64,000 nucleotides of DNA, taken from the NCBI GenBank assembly GCA_021613335.1, contig JAJTWR010000097.1:1-64000 (forward strand). The letters run 5' to 3'. This DNA comes from Whitmania pigra. Its lineage: Eukaryota > Annelida > Clitellata > Hirudinida > Haemopidae. Positions 23,801 to 45,114 of this stretch are shown piece after piece. The notes under the pieces were generated by a model, which worked only from the letters and a program-made list of their open reading frames with translations, ran no database searches and was not told the DNA's origin. Within the stretch, counting starts at the first letter, position 1, and each line of letters starts with the position of its first letter. The translations under genes were made by a program, and so were the position numbers.

Positions 23801-26800
23801 AGTGTTGCATTTATTGTGATAATGAAGGCTGTGATGTTGATGGTTGTTGTAGCATTTATGATGCTAACGATGGTAATAATAAACAATAGCATTTATTTTC
23901 TTGATTGATTCATAGCCTGTCCTCAATCAAAACGATTGTTTTGTTCACACAACTTGTCATCGGCAAGCCGTGACATAGATATAAAAATCAATGTAATATC
24001 TTGTAAATGAATCCCATCGCATATATATTGCTATAGGTCTGTTTATTTGAGAATGTGCATCATTTTCTTCAGTATTTCCACGTAAAGAGAAAATAGGCAA
24101 TATTTAAAAATAAAAGCAGACTTCGTACATCACTGTGCAGATATTCATGTTCCTAAATGGGTTTTCAGGCAGCTTGGAAAGTGCCATCCTACACTGCACG
24201 TCCTGCAACAAACAACTCGGCATCGACGGACTCATGGACTTCCACAGGCATCCGATGCTCAAAGTTCTCGTCTGTAGGGTGAGCCAGTCTGTCTTTGAGC
24301 TTTAAGCAATTTGTGTTTGTGTTGAAGAAATTGTAAAATGGATTGATTTTAATAGTTTTGAAGCTACACCTGAGGTTCAATTGAGGATTCATAGTAATGA
24401 GTGATTGGTTGATTACTATTGTAATTTATTATATATTTGCTTATTCCTTAACTTGTAGTCAAATTTTGATGCCCTTAACATTCACTCAGTGATATATGTT
24501 CGTGAATAGCTTATGCAGACTCGTGTCAAGAAATGTTCAAGTTAACGTCATGTTTTCAGAAATGTTACAATTGGTACACCAGTGCCGAGATCGACCAGGA
24601 CACAGATGGCACGGACGAGCAGTGTCGTTGGTGTCGACAAGGCGGCGATCTGATTTGCTGCGACTTCTGTCATAACTCCTTCTGCAAAAGCTGCATCAGG
24701 AGAAACCTCGGTCGAAAGGAACTGAATTCAATTCTCAACACAGGTTTGTTTGGCTATGTCTGGTTTATCTTTAGAGGTGCTTGCTGAGATAGACTGAGTC
24801 AATTATTGATTTATTTGGTATTAATATTTGGACAACTTTTAGACACAAACCTAGTTATGAACTTATGAAATTAGTAAATCAGTAAAATCATTTGTGCCAT
24901 TTCTTATTTCTTAATTATTATTTTTTATTTGTTATTTCTTAATCCTTCATTCCCAGACGATAACTCCAAGTGGAAGTGCTATGTCTGCGATCCTAGGCAC
25001 CTGCTCGGCCTCATCGAGCACTGCTCTGGAGTTATGGAGGCTTTGGCCAAACAGGAGAAGAGGCAGCAGGAGATGGAGTTGAAGAGGAAAAGGAACATCA
25101 AAACCGGCAACTCGAGTCAGACTTCCTCTTGTTCCTCGACTTCCACCATCTCCCGTCCGTCGAACTTTTCCACGACGTCCGTGGCAGGGAAGTCGTCGAC
25201 GGCCACGGCGGGAATCCAACAACAGGGTCATTTGAAGGTCTCCAGGGTCATTGAACCGGACAGGAGGAACAGTGATGGAAAGACCGAAACAAGGCTCATT
25301 GTGGTAATATTTGACTTTTTTACTTTTTTCTAAATTAAATTGTTATATGCAAAAAGACATTCATCTATAAATGCAGTGCAGTGTTTAGAGTGATTGAATA
25401 GATTATTGAAGCACAAAAACATGAACATTTGCAAACTATGCCTTTTTTAACTTTTAAGCCAAGACCTGCCAACCTCAACCATTCCTTTCCCGGTGTCTCG
25501 TCCTCGTCGGATGGCGTGACATCCCATAAGTCTGGCTTCCAAGTAAAAGGTGACAAACTGCCGACAAGCCATCCTTCGATTTCGTCGGCAGCTTCATCTT
25601 CTGCACACTCCTCGACTACTGGAGCAAGTCTCGGTCAGGATCAAATGAACTTGCAGAAAGTTGATAAGCTGGTCGTACTCACCTCGAACATGGAGTTTAC
25701 TCTGGCGAAACTCCTCAAGGAAGCTAGGAAAATTTTCAATCCTGCCACGTCGTCGTCTTCTCCGTCGGAAGCATCGGCCACGGTCGAGACTTCGGACGTC
25801 GACAAGCAGATGAATGCCATTTGCACAAAGTTGCTTAAAGCTCATCATTTCTATCTCGACACGTACAAAACCATATCCGAGATCGGCAAAAATAAAAAGC
25901 TTCCTGTTTCGGCGACGGGTTTGAAAGTTCCCGTCGTCAGTCTCCTGGGAGGTCAAAAATCTGTCAAGGGAAACGCTCTGCCGTCCGTGATCAAGGATCC
26001 GAACGGCAACGGTAGGATCCTCGTGTGCAAAGTCACAAGTCAGTCAAAACAGGAAGCTGCAAACGGGATGGGACTCGCCGGCAATAAAGTCTGGTTGACG
26101 AAGAATGTCGGGGGCTCCCTGGTCGCGGGGAGCAAACATCCAACTGCACAAGTCATCAGATCGCAGGCACCTCTGGCTGCACTGGACTGTGGAAAGTCGA
26201 CTCGGACTGTCATCAAAATAAAGCCCACCAGCAGTATGGCAGCGGCCGCCATTGCGTCCGGCAGCATTCCGTTGATCATCAACGATTCGAATGGTCAACA
26301 GAAAATGGTTTTGGCGCCGATTGTCGTGAAGCCGGTTACATCAAAGCAGACGAGTTCTCCGGTCGTAGATAAAAGCAAACCTGCCTCCAAAGACAACGAA
26401 ATTTGCGTAATTTCCGACAGCGAGGACGAAGCAGAGAAGACAGATACTGTCAACCTCCCCGAGATCATAATTCACGACGTCGTTGTTGAGGACAGCCTTC
26501 TTCCCTCCGATCAGAAGCAGCAGAACGCCGATTCGACCAGCAAGTCGAGCGGTCTCGTTCTCACGGACAAATTCCTGAACCGGGCAGAGATCGATCAGTC
26601 GAAGAAGGCTGAAGACGATCACAAGACCTCTCTGCGACACAAAAGGAAAAAGGAAAATGACGACGATTTTGTCGAAGCACAATCGTCGACCAAGAAGCTC
26701 AAGGAAGATGCTGTTGCGACATTGCAGAAGAAGAGTCAACAAAACAAGACATCTCTGCCTCCAGCTTCTCAAAAAGCCAACTCATCAAGCCAGGTTGGAA

Positions 26801-27396
26801 ACATACCAACATTGCAAAAAACAGATTCCGACGACAATAAAGTGACTTCTTCCGAGACTTTGCCCCCACTTCTCGTCTCAAATGTTGAGGAATCAGAATC
26901 AAAATCGCATATTTCTTCATCAGAACTTGACGCGAAGGCTTCAGAGCACGGCAGCCCGCAGCCCAAAGTGAAAGTTCCGAAGAAAAGGGGAAGGAAACGA
27001 AAAGCCGAGAAGGAGGCTGAAGCTGCAAACACGCAGCAGAACGAACTAAAACTCGACCAACCATCTCTCAGGCGGTCGACGCGGAGGGCATCTCTTCCGA
27101 TGTCGGAAGTAAACGACGTCGAACCCAGCAGAGGGATTAAAAGACCAAACAGCGACGTACATAGCGACAACCCAGCTAACAGTAGTGGCAACAAAGAAAG
27201 CGATAAAAACTCCGGCGGCAGCAACCAAACGGGAACCAAGAAGAAGAAAGTCGATTCCTCGACGAAGCCGACGCCTCCGATAGTTCGAACGAGGCGCTCT
27301 CTTGCATCCATTCCCGACAACGTCAGGGCGATGGACAAGGGCAAGGCCACTTCGAGAATTACCAGGGCGGCCAATAGGAAATCGTCGGGGTGCTAA
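20819..27396 (+). CDS. ATRX-type ADD-domain chromatin protein without helicase
   Basis: The ADD domain (GATA-like finger plus PHD) of ATRX reads the histone H3 tail unmethylated at K4 and trimethylated at K9. Exons: 20819-20847, 21395-21857, 22577-22608, 23148-23332, 23622-23711, 24169-24278, 24560-24743, 24957-25303, 25459-27396. GT-AG junctions and phases agree, giving about 1125 residues. The ADD lies at about 269-395: LHCTSCNKQLG, FHRHPMLKVLVC, then DQDTDGTDEQCRWCRQGG and LICCDFCHNSFCKSC, RNLGRKEL, WKCYVCDP. The last exon (646 codons) is low-complexity and basic. It has a PVVSL motif (PxVxL type, HP1-binding) near 638, ICVISDSEDE (SUMO-interaction type) near 796 and an AT-hook-like KKRGRKRK near 988. 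It stops at 27394 with no SNF2 domain. The exon at 23622-23711 and the donor at 23333 (gtcggt) are the weakest parts. Confidence 0.88.
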
Positions 27397-27434
27397 GAAG
27401 CTATTTTAATCGTTCGTTACTTGCATCTCTTGTA

Positions 27435-27440
27435 AATAAA
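27435..27440 (+). terminator. Poly(A) signal of the ADD-domain gene
   Basis: AATAAA begins 39 bases after the stop codon, inside tgtaaataaacatctc. Its position supports the view that transcription of this gene ends here and does not run on into a helicase-coding part. Confidence 0.7.
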
Positions 27441-30214
27441 CATCTCATCGGAGTGTCTATTGTCCTTCACAAAATTCAAGATCAGAATCATGGTTTCTTT
27501 CCAAAAGTCCCAATCTTCAGGTCTCTTGTTTGACAAAGGGGATCATCAAGGATTCTCAAAAGAATCCAGAACTGATTATTCTCTTTGGAAATAGTGATTA
27601 AGGTTCTTGTCCCATCTGAATTGCACTGCCAATGATTTTCTACCACTGAGGACAAAAAGGATGTGGAGAAGTTTGTTCTCGTCCAGATCGGCCATTTGTC
27701 TTCTGGCGATTTTTTCGGAGTACGCTTTTTGCGAGCACCCGATCTAGTGATAATGTCGAATTCACTCTTCTACTGACGAATTAATTGTCATCGGTTATAA
27801 TGGTGTCCTCGTTGACTCGACAATTGCCTTGCCACAGTGAGGTCTTCAGTGTGCAAAGTGAATGTGGCTAATAATTTTATTATTATTTTAATTATTACTA
27901 TTATTATTATTTACATGAGGTAATTGTTTGTTTTTTGTCATCACTGTTGCCACTTCTTGCGATAAGAATGTTATTGTTATCAGTATCATTATCACCCTTG
28001 TTGCCTTTGAAATTATTATTATGAGCTATTATTATTATTATGGATGCCATTCCACTGTTATTGTCCATTCTTATATTTTGGTAAGCTCAAGCACCTTAGT
28101 TGCCTTTTGGTCTCGAAGTTAGAATCAAGAGATGCCTTCTTTGCAAATTTTTAAAACCTTTCACTGGTCGGAACTGTCACAACTGTCTGAAAACTTTTGA
28201 GGCAGCCAAAGAAGCCCTGGTGACCGAGGTACCTTGTCTCGTCCCATTTGGGGCATGCCAAAAGTGCAAAGGTCAAGGAGAATATTTTGAGCCTTCAATT
28301 TGGGGAGGAATGTAGGTTCTGCGTTTGTTGTGTTATTTCCTTCGAATGAAATTCTTCTTGATGTCATCTCAGAGTGACCTTTACACTGGATGACCTTGGT
28401 GAGACCCCGAATGATCATGGCAAGCCCTGTTCTATGATTGGTTGAGGGAAATGATGAAAAGTTCTCGGGTGAATCTTGGGGCGTGTAATTGCGTGTACAT
28501 AGCGTTTATATTTACTTCCCTTTTGTGTACAGCCATTTTATGCAGTCCTTACTTTTAGACTTTCAGATGTTTCTGACTTTTTCATGCAGATTTGAAACGC
28601 CTCTGATATGAAATCTTCTTCATGGATATGGTGAAAAATATTGGACGATTCAATTAAGTTATAACAACATTGTGATGATTGGTACAGTCATTATTAAAGT
28701 TCCACCTTATTTTTTTGATTTTCTAAAAATTATTTTCTTTACATTGCCACTAGGTTACTGACAATGCTTTACAGTGACGAAATTATCTTACTTACTGACT
28801 TATTTTATGACAACAAATTCATTTTTCAATTTGTTTCTGACTTTCAAATTTTAGCAGAATTTGAGGAGTAACTCTTTATCTTTAAGCTATATTTGCTTCC
28901 GTTGTGTCAACTTGTCCTTGAAGTTTCTCAGACTTTTTCCTTCTGCCTTTCCCTTGTGGCATTGCATTAGAGGTGCTAGGCTGCTAAATTGCAACGAGGA
29001 ATAAAGATTTAATTCATGCTTTTTATTAGTTTATCATTTTTCTGCCCAACTCGTTTGTCTCCCCCCCCCCCCATTTTTTGTTCTCAGAGACCTCTGGCTA
29101 GGCATAACCGACTAACCATGCAAGAAGGAGCCTTTCTGATGCTTTGTGACAACATTTGATCATTGTTTTCGTTCGCTTGGTTGAATTGGCCATTTGTTTG
29201 ATTTCAAGACGAGCGAGGACGGCAAATAAATAATTTTTAATAATATCATACCTTTAAAGAGTTGTTTGTTAACTTCAACAAGTAAGAAGTAGTGTTGTAA
29301 GAAGTAAGTGCATCTTCGCTTTTTGCGGGTTTGGCAGGAAATATTTGGCTGTGCTGCGGACGCTATCAAAAAGTGCATCTCGAAGGTATTTCTTAAGCTG
29401 TCCAAAATATCGCCTCAATTTCCTTGGATTCGTCTAGGACAACTGTTCAGATCCCATTTAGCGGCAGTTAAATTAGTCGTAACGCAGTAATAACGACTTA
29501 AAATATTTCCGGGAGTTGTCCGGAAATGCAGACGATTGTTTCTTAAGCGGTTGATCACGCATGATAATGATACTACAGACAGGACCAAATAACGTGGAAG
29601 CATTGAGTAGTATTACACTTTCTTCATAATTTTTATCAAATTTACACACAAAAACCATTGTCAACAAGCCTGAAAAAACATGTCAAAGTAATATAAATTT
29701 GTCGGAGAATAAAATTGAAACAATAAAATGATTTTAATTGGTTGGTTAAATTAGAGTTACATTGATGAATTAATTAATATGATATTAATAACAATAATTA
29801 ACTCAATATTAACATAATTAATACAATTGTTTAGATAATATAATTAATCACTGTATTATAATGTTCATATGCACTTTAATTTTAGATATTAAATAATAGT
29901 CTGATTATAATCATATAATTAACCACTTTATTATAATGTTCATATGAAATTACTTTAATTTCAGGTATTAAATAATAGTCTGATTATGATATTAATTATT
30001 ATAATGATGATGGCCACGACGACGATAATGACATAGTTTTAATAATTAACTAAAACTAATTACAATATAATACTTTATTCGATCAGTAAAAAATGATGAA
30101 CTTAATTATAGTCCTCATTTTTTTGCTGCCGAAGATAATTTTAGACAATTATAGTCTGTTAATCATCGGTTATGAAATCGAAAGGCATGTGTTTATATTT
30201 ATAAGAATACTAGC
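27441..30214. other. Intergenic, no supported gene
   Basis: Contains short open frames, including a 71-codon plus-strand frame at 28100-28315 with four Cys in C-x2-C pairs (CLLC, CHNC) that I cannot assign. A C-tract lies near 29060. No splice-supported gene, RNA gene or transposon is recognised. Confidence 0.45.
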
Positions 30215-30610
30215 TGTTTTCCCGGCAAAAGCATAAAATTCATTTCTTTTATTTGCAACGACGAATACATCGCTATAAATTACAAATGACAAACAGAATA
30301 AGATGACTAACATTAAATCATAGATAAATAATAAAAAATGTAAATTTTAAATTATAAAACGGAAAATTTACAACATAAACTAAAAGCTTACATACATGAA
30401 TATTAATCAGCATGCGCCTAAGCTAACCAAAGGAGGTTTTTTGGTAATAAAATGCAAATTAATTTATCAATTTTTTTTATCAAAGTAGAATAAACTGATC
30501 CCATGGTCAACCTGCTCAAGTGTTTCAAGTTTCAATCAAATCGGTTCAGAATTAAAGATTTGTATAAGAAATATACATACAAGCTCCTTGTTATATATAT
30601 ATGTAGATAG
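30215..30610. mobile_element. Possible non-LTR or SINE-type repeat tail
   Basis: It begins 'tactagctgttttcccggc' and ends in 'caaatcggttcagaattaaag', 'catacaagctcc' and a TATATATA-type tail. Both ends resemble those of widespread invertebrate non-LTR/SINE repeats (RTE- or CR1-like 3' regions). No coding capacity is visible. The call is from pattern memory only. Confidence 0.4.
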
Positions 30611-31902
30611 TAATGTCGAACGCGAATGCATATTTTACAATTTTTAGATAATCTTTTTATTAGCATTTATTCCACATTTAAGTCAACAATGTAATTACAG
30701 GCAGATGAATTATTTGAACTCGAATTTGATCCTTCATTAAGTGAACAGGTCCTGTAATTATTACTTGTGGTAATCGTTAGTAATTAATTACTAACAAGTG
30801 GTAATCATTATTAATTACCAACAAGTTGTAATTGTCAAATTATGAGGGATCGGCTAGCATCAGCTGACAAGCAATTGCAAGACGATCACTTTGGCTAGCA
30901 AATCATTGAAATTGCTGAGCAGAACAACTCAGAAAATAGAAAATACCACAAATGGACAAACTTCACCTATTTGTGTTTATTATGTTTGTATTCGTAATTA
31001 AAAAAAACTGATTAAAGACTAAATAGTTCTGTCCCATGTCTTCTTGACTTTATTATAATGTCGGAATTAACAAAATCGACAAACAAAAATTGATCATCGT
31101 CATTATCATCTTCATCATCATCTAATTCTGGGAGAATACCAAGAATTTTACAGAAAACAGCCTGACCGTTACAATGGCTCGAAGGCGATGACGATGATGA
31201 TGATGATCTTGATGCTTCAATTGTGTCGGAGAATAGCCTAACAAAGAGCAGGCAATGTCCCGGCATAGAAGACGAAAACAAGCTGAACAAAAGTTAACTT
31301 AAAGCTGAACTAATTTAACTGAAATAACAGAGCAGAAATAGCGAATGGTGAACCAGGATGTTGTTGAAATAATTAAAGTCTTCAAATCTGCCATTATCCG
31401 AGAGAGCAGAGGTTTTTAAGATGAAATTTTGATTTGGAATGAGTGAATAATAGCTGTCTGTAATTTCTCTACATTCATAAAAAAATACTGGACAGCGTTT
31501 TTGATAAAATCTTTGATAACATTCTGAAAAAGGTACGAAACAGCTTTGAAACTGTTAATTGTATTTTTAATAAATTGCTACCGTTGGGCAGTTAAATTTT
31601 ATTAAATCGTTAATTGCACGGTTTTACGGCAACAATGCTAATGAGTTTCTACGTTTGCACATTGCATTTCACAGTTTGTCTCAAAACCATTGAATATCAA
31701 TTTAGTTCAGATATTCATGAAATGTTATTTATTAAAATTTAAAACTTAAATTTAAGTTAAACCATTATTACAACGTCATCTTAGCTGTGGTTTTATTTGT
31801 TAACATCGCTATGTATGGTTAAGCGCATCTGATGACCAAGCTTAATGCGCTATAAAAGTACAAGAAAGTAACATATCAGAATATATTTATATATTATTTA
31901 TA
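30611..31902. other. Intergenic, no supported gene
   Basis: AT-rich. A 92-codon minus-strand frame at 31012-31290 has Ser-rich and Asp-rich low-complexity parts (encoded by ATC/GAT repeats) and is not convincing as a gene. Confidence 0.45.
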
Positions 31903-40799
<8,897 letters not shown>

Positions 40800-41225
40800 A
40801 GTAACACTCATAAGTAAATTATATTTAATTATGATAATAATATTATATTTATTAATTTATAAATTATTTATAATTTAATAATAATTATTTGTTTTATTAC
40901 TTCTTAATTTTATCTATGATTAAACTATGCTTAAATTTGAGTTATGCAGTTACATGATGTGGCTCCGGTGTCTAGACAATGAATTTGTACCACAACTCGC
41001 TGCCTAACTAAAATAAACTAAGGACTTGTAATAAACCATTATTTACATTAATTGAAACTTTTTCAGACTAATTATCGAATTAGATTTCAAATTTAAAACA
41101 AATGACAAAGAACCGTACTATTGTTGACAAATTTGTATTAAAAATGAAAAAAACGTACATTCGAAAAAAATAATTTAATTATTTCAATTTAAAAAGTATT
41201 TCATTAAAAAAGACTGCCATTGTTT

Positions 41226-44200
41226 TTAAAATTTCACTGCCTTGCAAGATGCACAGCACAACTGTTGAATACGTTTGTTGGTGCACATTGAAGGATTCGT
41301 GGGTACATCTGAGCAATTGACCTTTTTATAATTTTCTGCTGAGAATGTTTGTGGAGCATCTTTGAACCAGCATCCATCTGAAGTTAAGATTAAGAATGAA
41401 AACAAGCAAATTATTATTTCACTAGTAAATGACGAGGGCAGATGAGACTAGAAACTAATAAGGCAAATTTTGACTTCAGAAGTTAAAGCCTACTGATATA
41501 CTAATCTGCTCTCGTTCATTATTAACCTCAACTGTGAGAAAAATGTCCAAATTAATTTATGTCATGGTTGATTACGTATTGCGCCATTAAATAATCAAAT
41601 TAAATAAAATTACCTTCTGCTAAAGGTGCTTTGTCACTGGGCACACACTTGCCTTGCATGCACCACATTCTGTTTCCGCACGTGGTTCCATCGAATGGTG
41701 CCATTCCAGGGTACGATACACATCGTCCTATCGAGGGCTTGAAGCATGACATTCCTGCGCACATGTCATCCCCAATTTTGCTGCCAAAACCCTAAGTGAA
41801 ATTTAAATAAAAGTGTTTATGGTATTAAAATGAGTATGGAATGTTTAGAGCTTTCATTATGGATTTTTTTTCAATTGTGTTGACAAAGATGACGCTCCAA
41901 ACGTCCAAGAAATTATAAAGTGCAAGTCGTTATGAAACAGTTTGCTCATTAAAGGCACGAGCTTATTCTAAAGAAATTATTTTAACATTGTTACTTTTTT
42001 AGAGTTACTATTTAAATGTTATTTAAAAGCATAAAATTATTTCTATTAGAAATTACTTATACTTAATTTAAACTTCAAATATGTTAATTAATGTAAGATT
42101 AGTTGCACATCACTTATATGTTGCTAATTTTGAAATTTACTACCGGACAAAAGGAACTATTTTTTTCTTCCATCCATTCTGAACATTGATCTTTTACATC
42201 CATTCTTGCACCATAAGGCAGCAAAAGTTCTTCGGATAAGTCGATCTGTGGCGGGAAAACATCGTCCGTCTCGAGGCAATTTCTAGGTTTCGAAATAGTT
42301 GATTAATTAATTATTATTATTAGTAGTAATTTAATATTATTACTATAATATTATATTATTACTATAATTATATTATTACTATAATATTATATTATCCGTC
42401 TCGAGGCAATTTCTAGGTTATTATTAATTAATATTATTAATTTATTATTATTAATTTAATTAATTAATTAAAGCGTAATGTTTACTAATAATATCTGTTG
42501 AATGTGCATGTAAAAGAACAAAACTTTTTAATAATCGTAACAAGAGCTAATGCGCCTAAATTAAATGTCTTCTAAAATTGGTTAATTAAACTCACCTGCT
42601 CTGTTCCAACTCTGAAATATAATTTTCAACGGAGTCTCTTGAACACCTGGATATGATGTCAAAATTATGCTTCAGTGAGGGCGCATGTTCCGACATGAGG
42701 TACTTATCTTCCAATCTACAGTCGTTGTCTTCCTCATCATGTTTTGCACCCAGCCTAAAGAGAAAGTAAACGCCTTTGAAATTCAAAGTTAAGCAAATAC
42801 TTAAACTAAATTAATTAAATGTCACAAAAATTATTTAAAAAATTTAAAGAAAAGACTTAAATTTTAATTTGAAAGAATTATTGGCACCAAATTTCTGAAA
42901 CTCACATGTGGACTATTTCATGAGCTGTAGCTCTGGCGGTCATCATGAACTCAGAATGCTGCACAATGCTGATACCATGCTTTTTGCAAGCAGATTTCAG
43001 ATAAGCATTGCCTCTGTCTTTTAGCTTAGCCCTTAAGCGGATGTTGATATTTAAGCAAACGTTTTAACAGATAAAAACTTAAGCTTCAGTATAAGTGCTA
43101 CAGGAAGGATGTATTTTTATTAACTGGATTAGTTATGGGTATCTACATTATCTATAAACTAATTTTGATTATAATATTCTTGTCTGCTCAAAAGTATTGA
43201 AAGTTTGCCAAATAAATAATGAAATTAAATCCACAAAACCTCGTAAATGCCATGACAATATCATAGTTTTTAATTTCTGGATAAACAGAAATTTGTAGAT
43301 ATGGCAAAGCCTTAGACATAATGACAGCTCCTTCTACATCTAGAAATTGCGGGTTTTCAGTAAATTGAGAGTCTTTAGGATTCTGTAGAAAATTTGGATT
43401 TCAGTAAATTAAAAAAAAAAAAAGATTTAAAAATGAGTTAAAATTCAATGTTGTCAATGTAATTTTATAACATTAAATGCATTATTCAATAAATTCATTA
43501 TTCTTGAATTACCTGCTTCACCAGAAAATTTGTCAACTTGACATTAAAGGTGTACTTAGTAGAATTGAGAGAGCTGAATATTTTGTTCACCTGAAAATAA
43601 TGCGTTTTTTTTAATTTGAGAAATCTTGTCGCAGACCAACATTGAGACGTAAATATTATAATTATATTCATTTTGACTAATTATCTGTTATTATTATTAT
43701 TATTATTATTAATTGTTTTAAACAAAAGTAATAGCTGTATAATAATAATAATAATAACAATTAATTAATAAAGCGCCATGGGCATAGCGTCAGACGTTTA
43801 ACTCACGTGATTGAAAATGTGAGCGACTGAAAATCTCAAATCTTTCAAGGCTTCTTCTTTATTGCCATTATTTTTGTTCAGGAAACTTTTTTTTACAAAA
43901 GGAAGATAATTATTAATAACAATATTATGCCTCACATACATTAATTTGTCAAATTTAACTATTAACTTAATTTTCATTAAGAGCTTATTAATAGAGGTAA
44001 TTCAATTAGATTTCAATACGAGCAGGCACATCAAGTGTAGAATTAAAAAAAAATTATCAATTAAGTAAAATAATTAAGTATTTCCTTACTGAGTGTACTC
44101 AGAATAATCCGCAATTGCTAGAACTTCAATTACCAGTGGCTTCAGTGTAACTTTTTCTAAATTTCATAATTGTTAATTAAATTAAAATGTTTTTAAATGT

Positions 44201-44691
44201 GAATTGAATCTAAAGTTATGTAATGAAAATATTAGAGCAATGTGTTAATATTTTATTAGTTAATAAAAAAGCAATAATTGCGAATTACTAAGCAAGGTTT
44301 ATCAAAACTAATTTTAATTGATGCATTTTAAACGTAAATAGCAAATTAAATAAATTTGACATATAAGGCAATGTTTTGTAATTAATTACCCTTGCCATAT
44401 CAAATAAACAATATAAAGATATGTTACATTTATATTTTATAAAAGCAATAATAACTTCTTAAATAAAATTAAGCAAAATGTCTTTTCTGTTTCTACTTTT
44501 AAAATCAATCAAGTAAATTTATTTAAATGCCATTTTGAAAAATCATTACAACAGACTATCTTAAAAATAAACCTCCATAAAAATGAATCTCCATTAAAAT
44601 CACCTGTTCCATGTGCAGGTAATGACAGAGCTCCAGCACCAGCAATAAGAGCCACGCAGACAGCGACAGAGTAGAATTGAAACCCTTCCAT
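41226..44691 (-). CDS. Secreted M12B (reprolysin/ADAMTS-like) metalloprotease, short form
   Basis: A zinc endopeptidase of the M12B family, predicted secreted. Exons in transcript order: 44604-44691, 44090-44156, 43807-43885, 43513-43590, 43240-43382, 42906-43031, 42596-42754, 42144-42282, 41614-41791, 41226-41377. All are GT-AG with matching phases, giving 402 residues. Residues 1 to about 22 are a signal peptide (FYSVAVCVALIAGAGALS). The catalytic domain starts almost at once with IEVLAIADYSEY, so no prodomain is encoded. The zinc site HExxHxxGxxHD (about 189-200) is split by an intron (HEIVH in one exon, LGAKHD in the next). A Met-turn (YLMS) follows. The rest resembles the ADAMTS Cys-rich region (LPYGARMDVKDQC, GKCVP) and a compact six-Cys tail (GCWFKD ... 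CCASC). No thrombospondin repeat or membrane segment is seen. An unseen upstream prodomain exon cannot be excluded, though exon 1 has a good Met and signal peptide. Confidence 0.88.
42265..42419. repeat. Duplicated splice acceptor in the metalloprotease gene
   Basis: The same 25 bases (starting tccgtctcgaggc, ending ctaggtt) occur at 42265-42289 and 42395-42419, separated by AT-rich TATTA-type sequence. The first copy is the start of exon 8 plus its acceptor on the minus strand. The second is a decoy acceptor with the first 18 exon bases, 130 bp upstream within the intron. Confidence 0.9.
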
Positions 44692-45064
44692 GTTTGAACG
44701 CAGAACGAAGTAAAATCATGTGCCTTTTATAGACAATCACTGAATGAGTATGTCATGATCTTCACAAAGCACCTATAGAATTGAATAGAGTCCATTCGTT
44801 TGGCATCTGTTATCTTTGCCTTCTTGCATTACGTAATTACTTTTTGTTTGATTAACCATGACAACAACTTGCTCAAAAGTTATTATTGTTGATTATTTCT
44901 TTTCAATAACTGAAAATTATTCACTAAAAAAATTGTTAGAGCACTTGAATATCTTTGGAATGAAACGATTGAAAGAATTCATACATTCTCATTCGTTTGT
45001 CGCTTCCTTTCTGCAGTGAATCTCTTATCGCAGTGTCAATCTTTTATTATACTGATAATAATGA

Positions 45065-45114
<50 letters not shown>

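Noticed and set aside
26341..27374. Minus-strand open frames of 121-201 codons
   Set aside because: They are antisense shadows of the last exon of the ADD-domain gene, whose reading frame is supported by splice phase and domain continuity.
28100..28315. 71-codon frame with paired cysteines
   Set aside because: It could suggest a small zinc-binding protein, but there is no recognisable family, splice context or second copy, so it is only mentioned under the intergenic entry.
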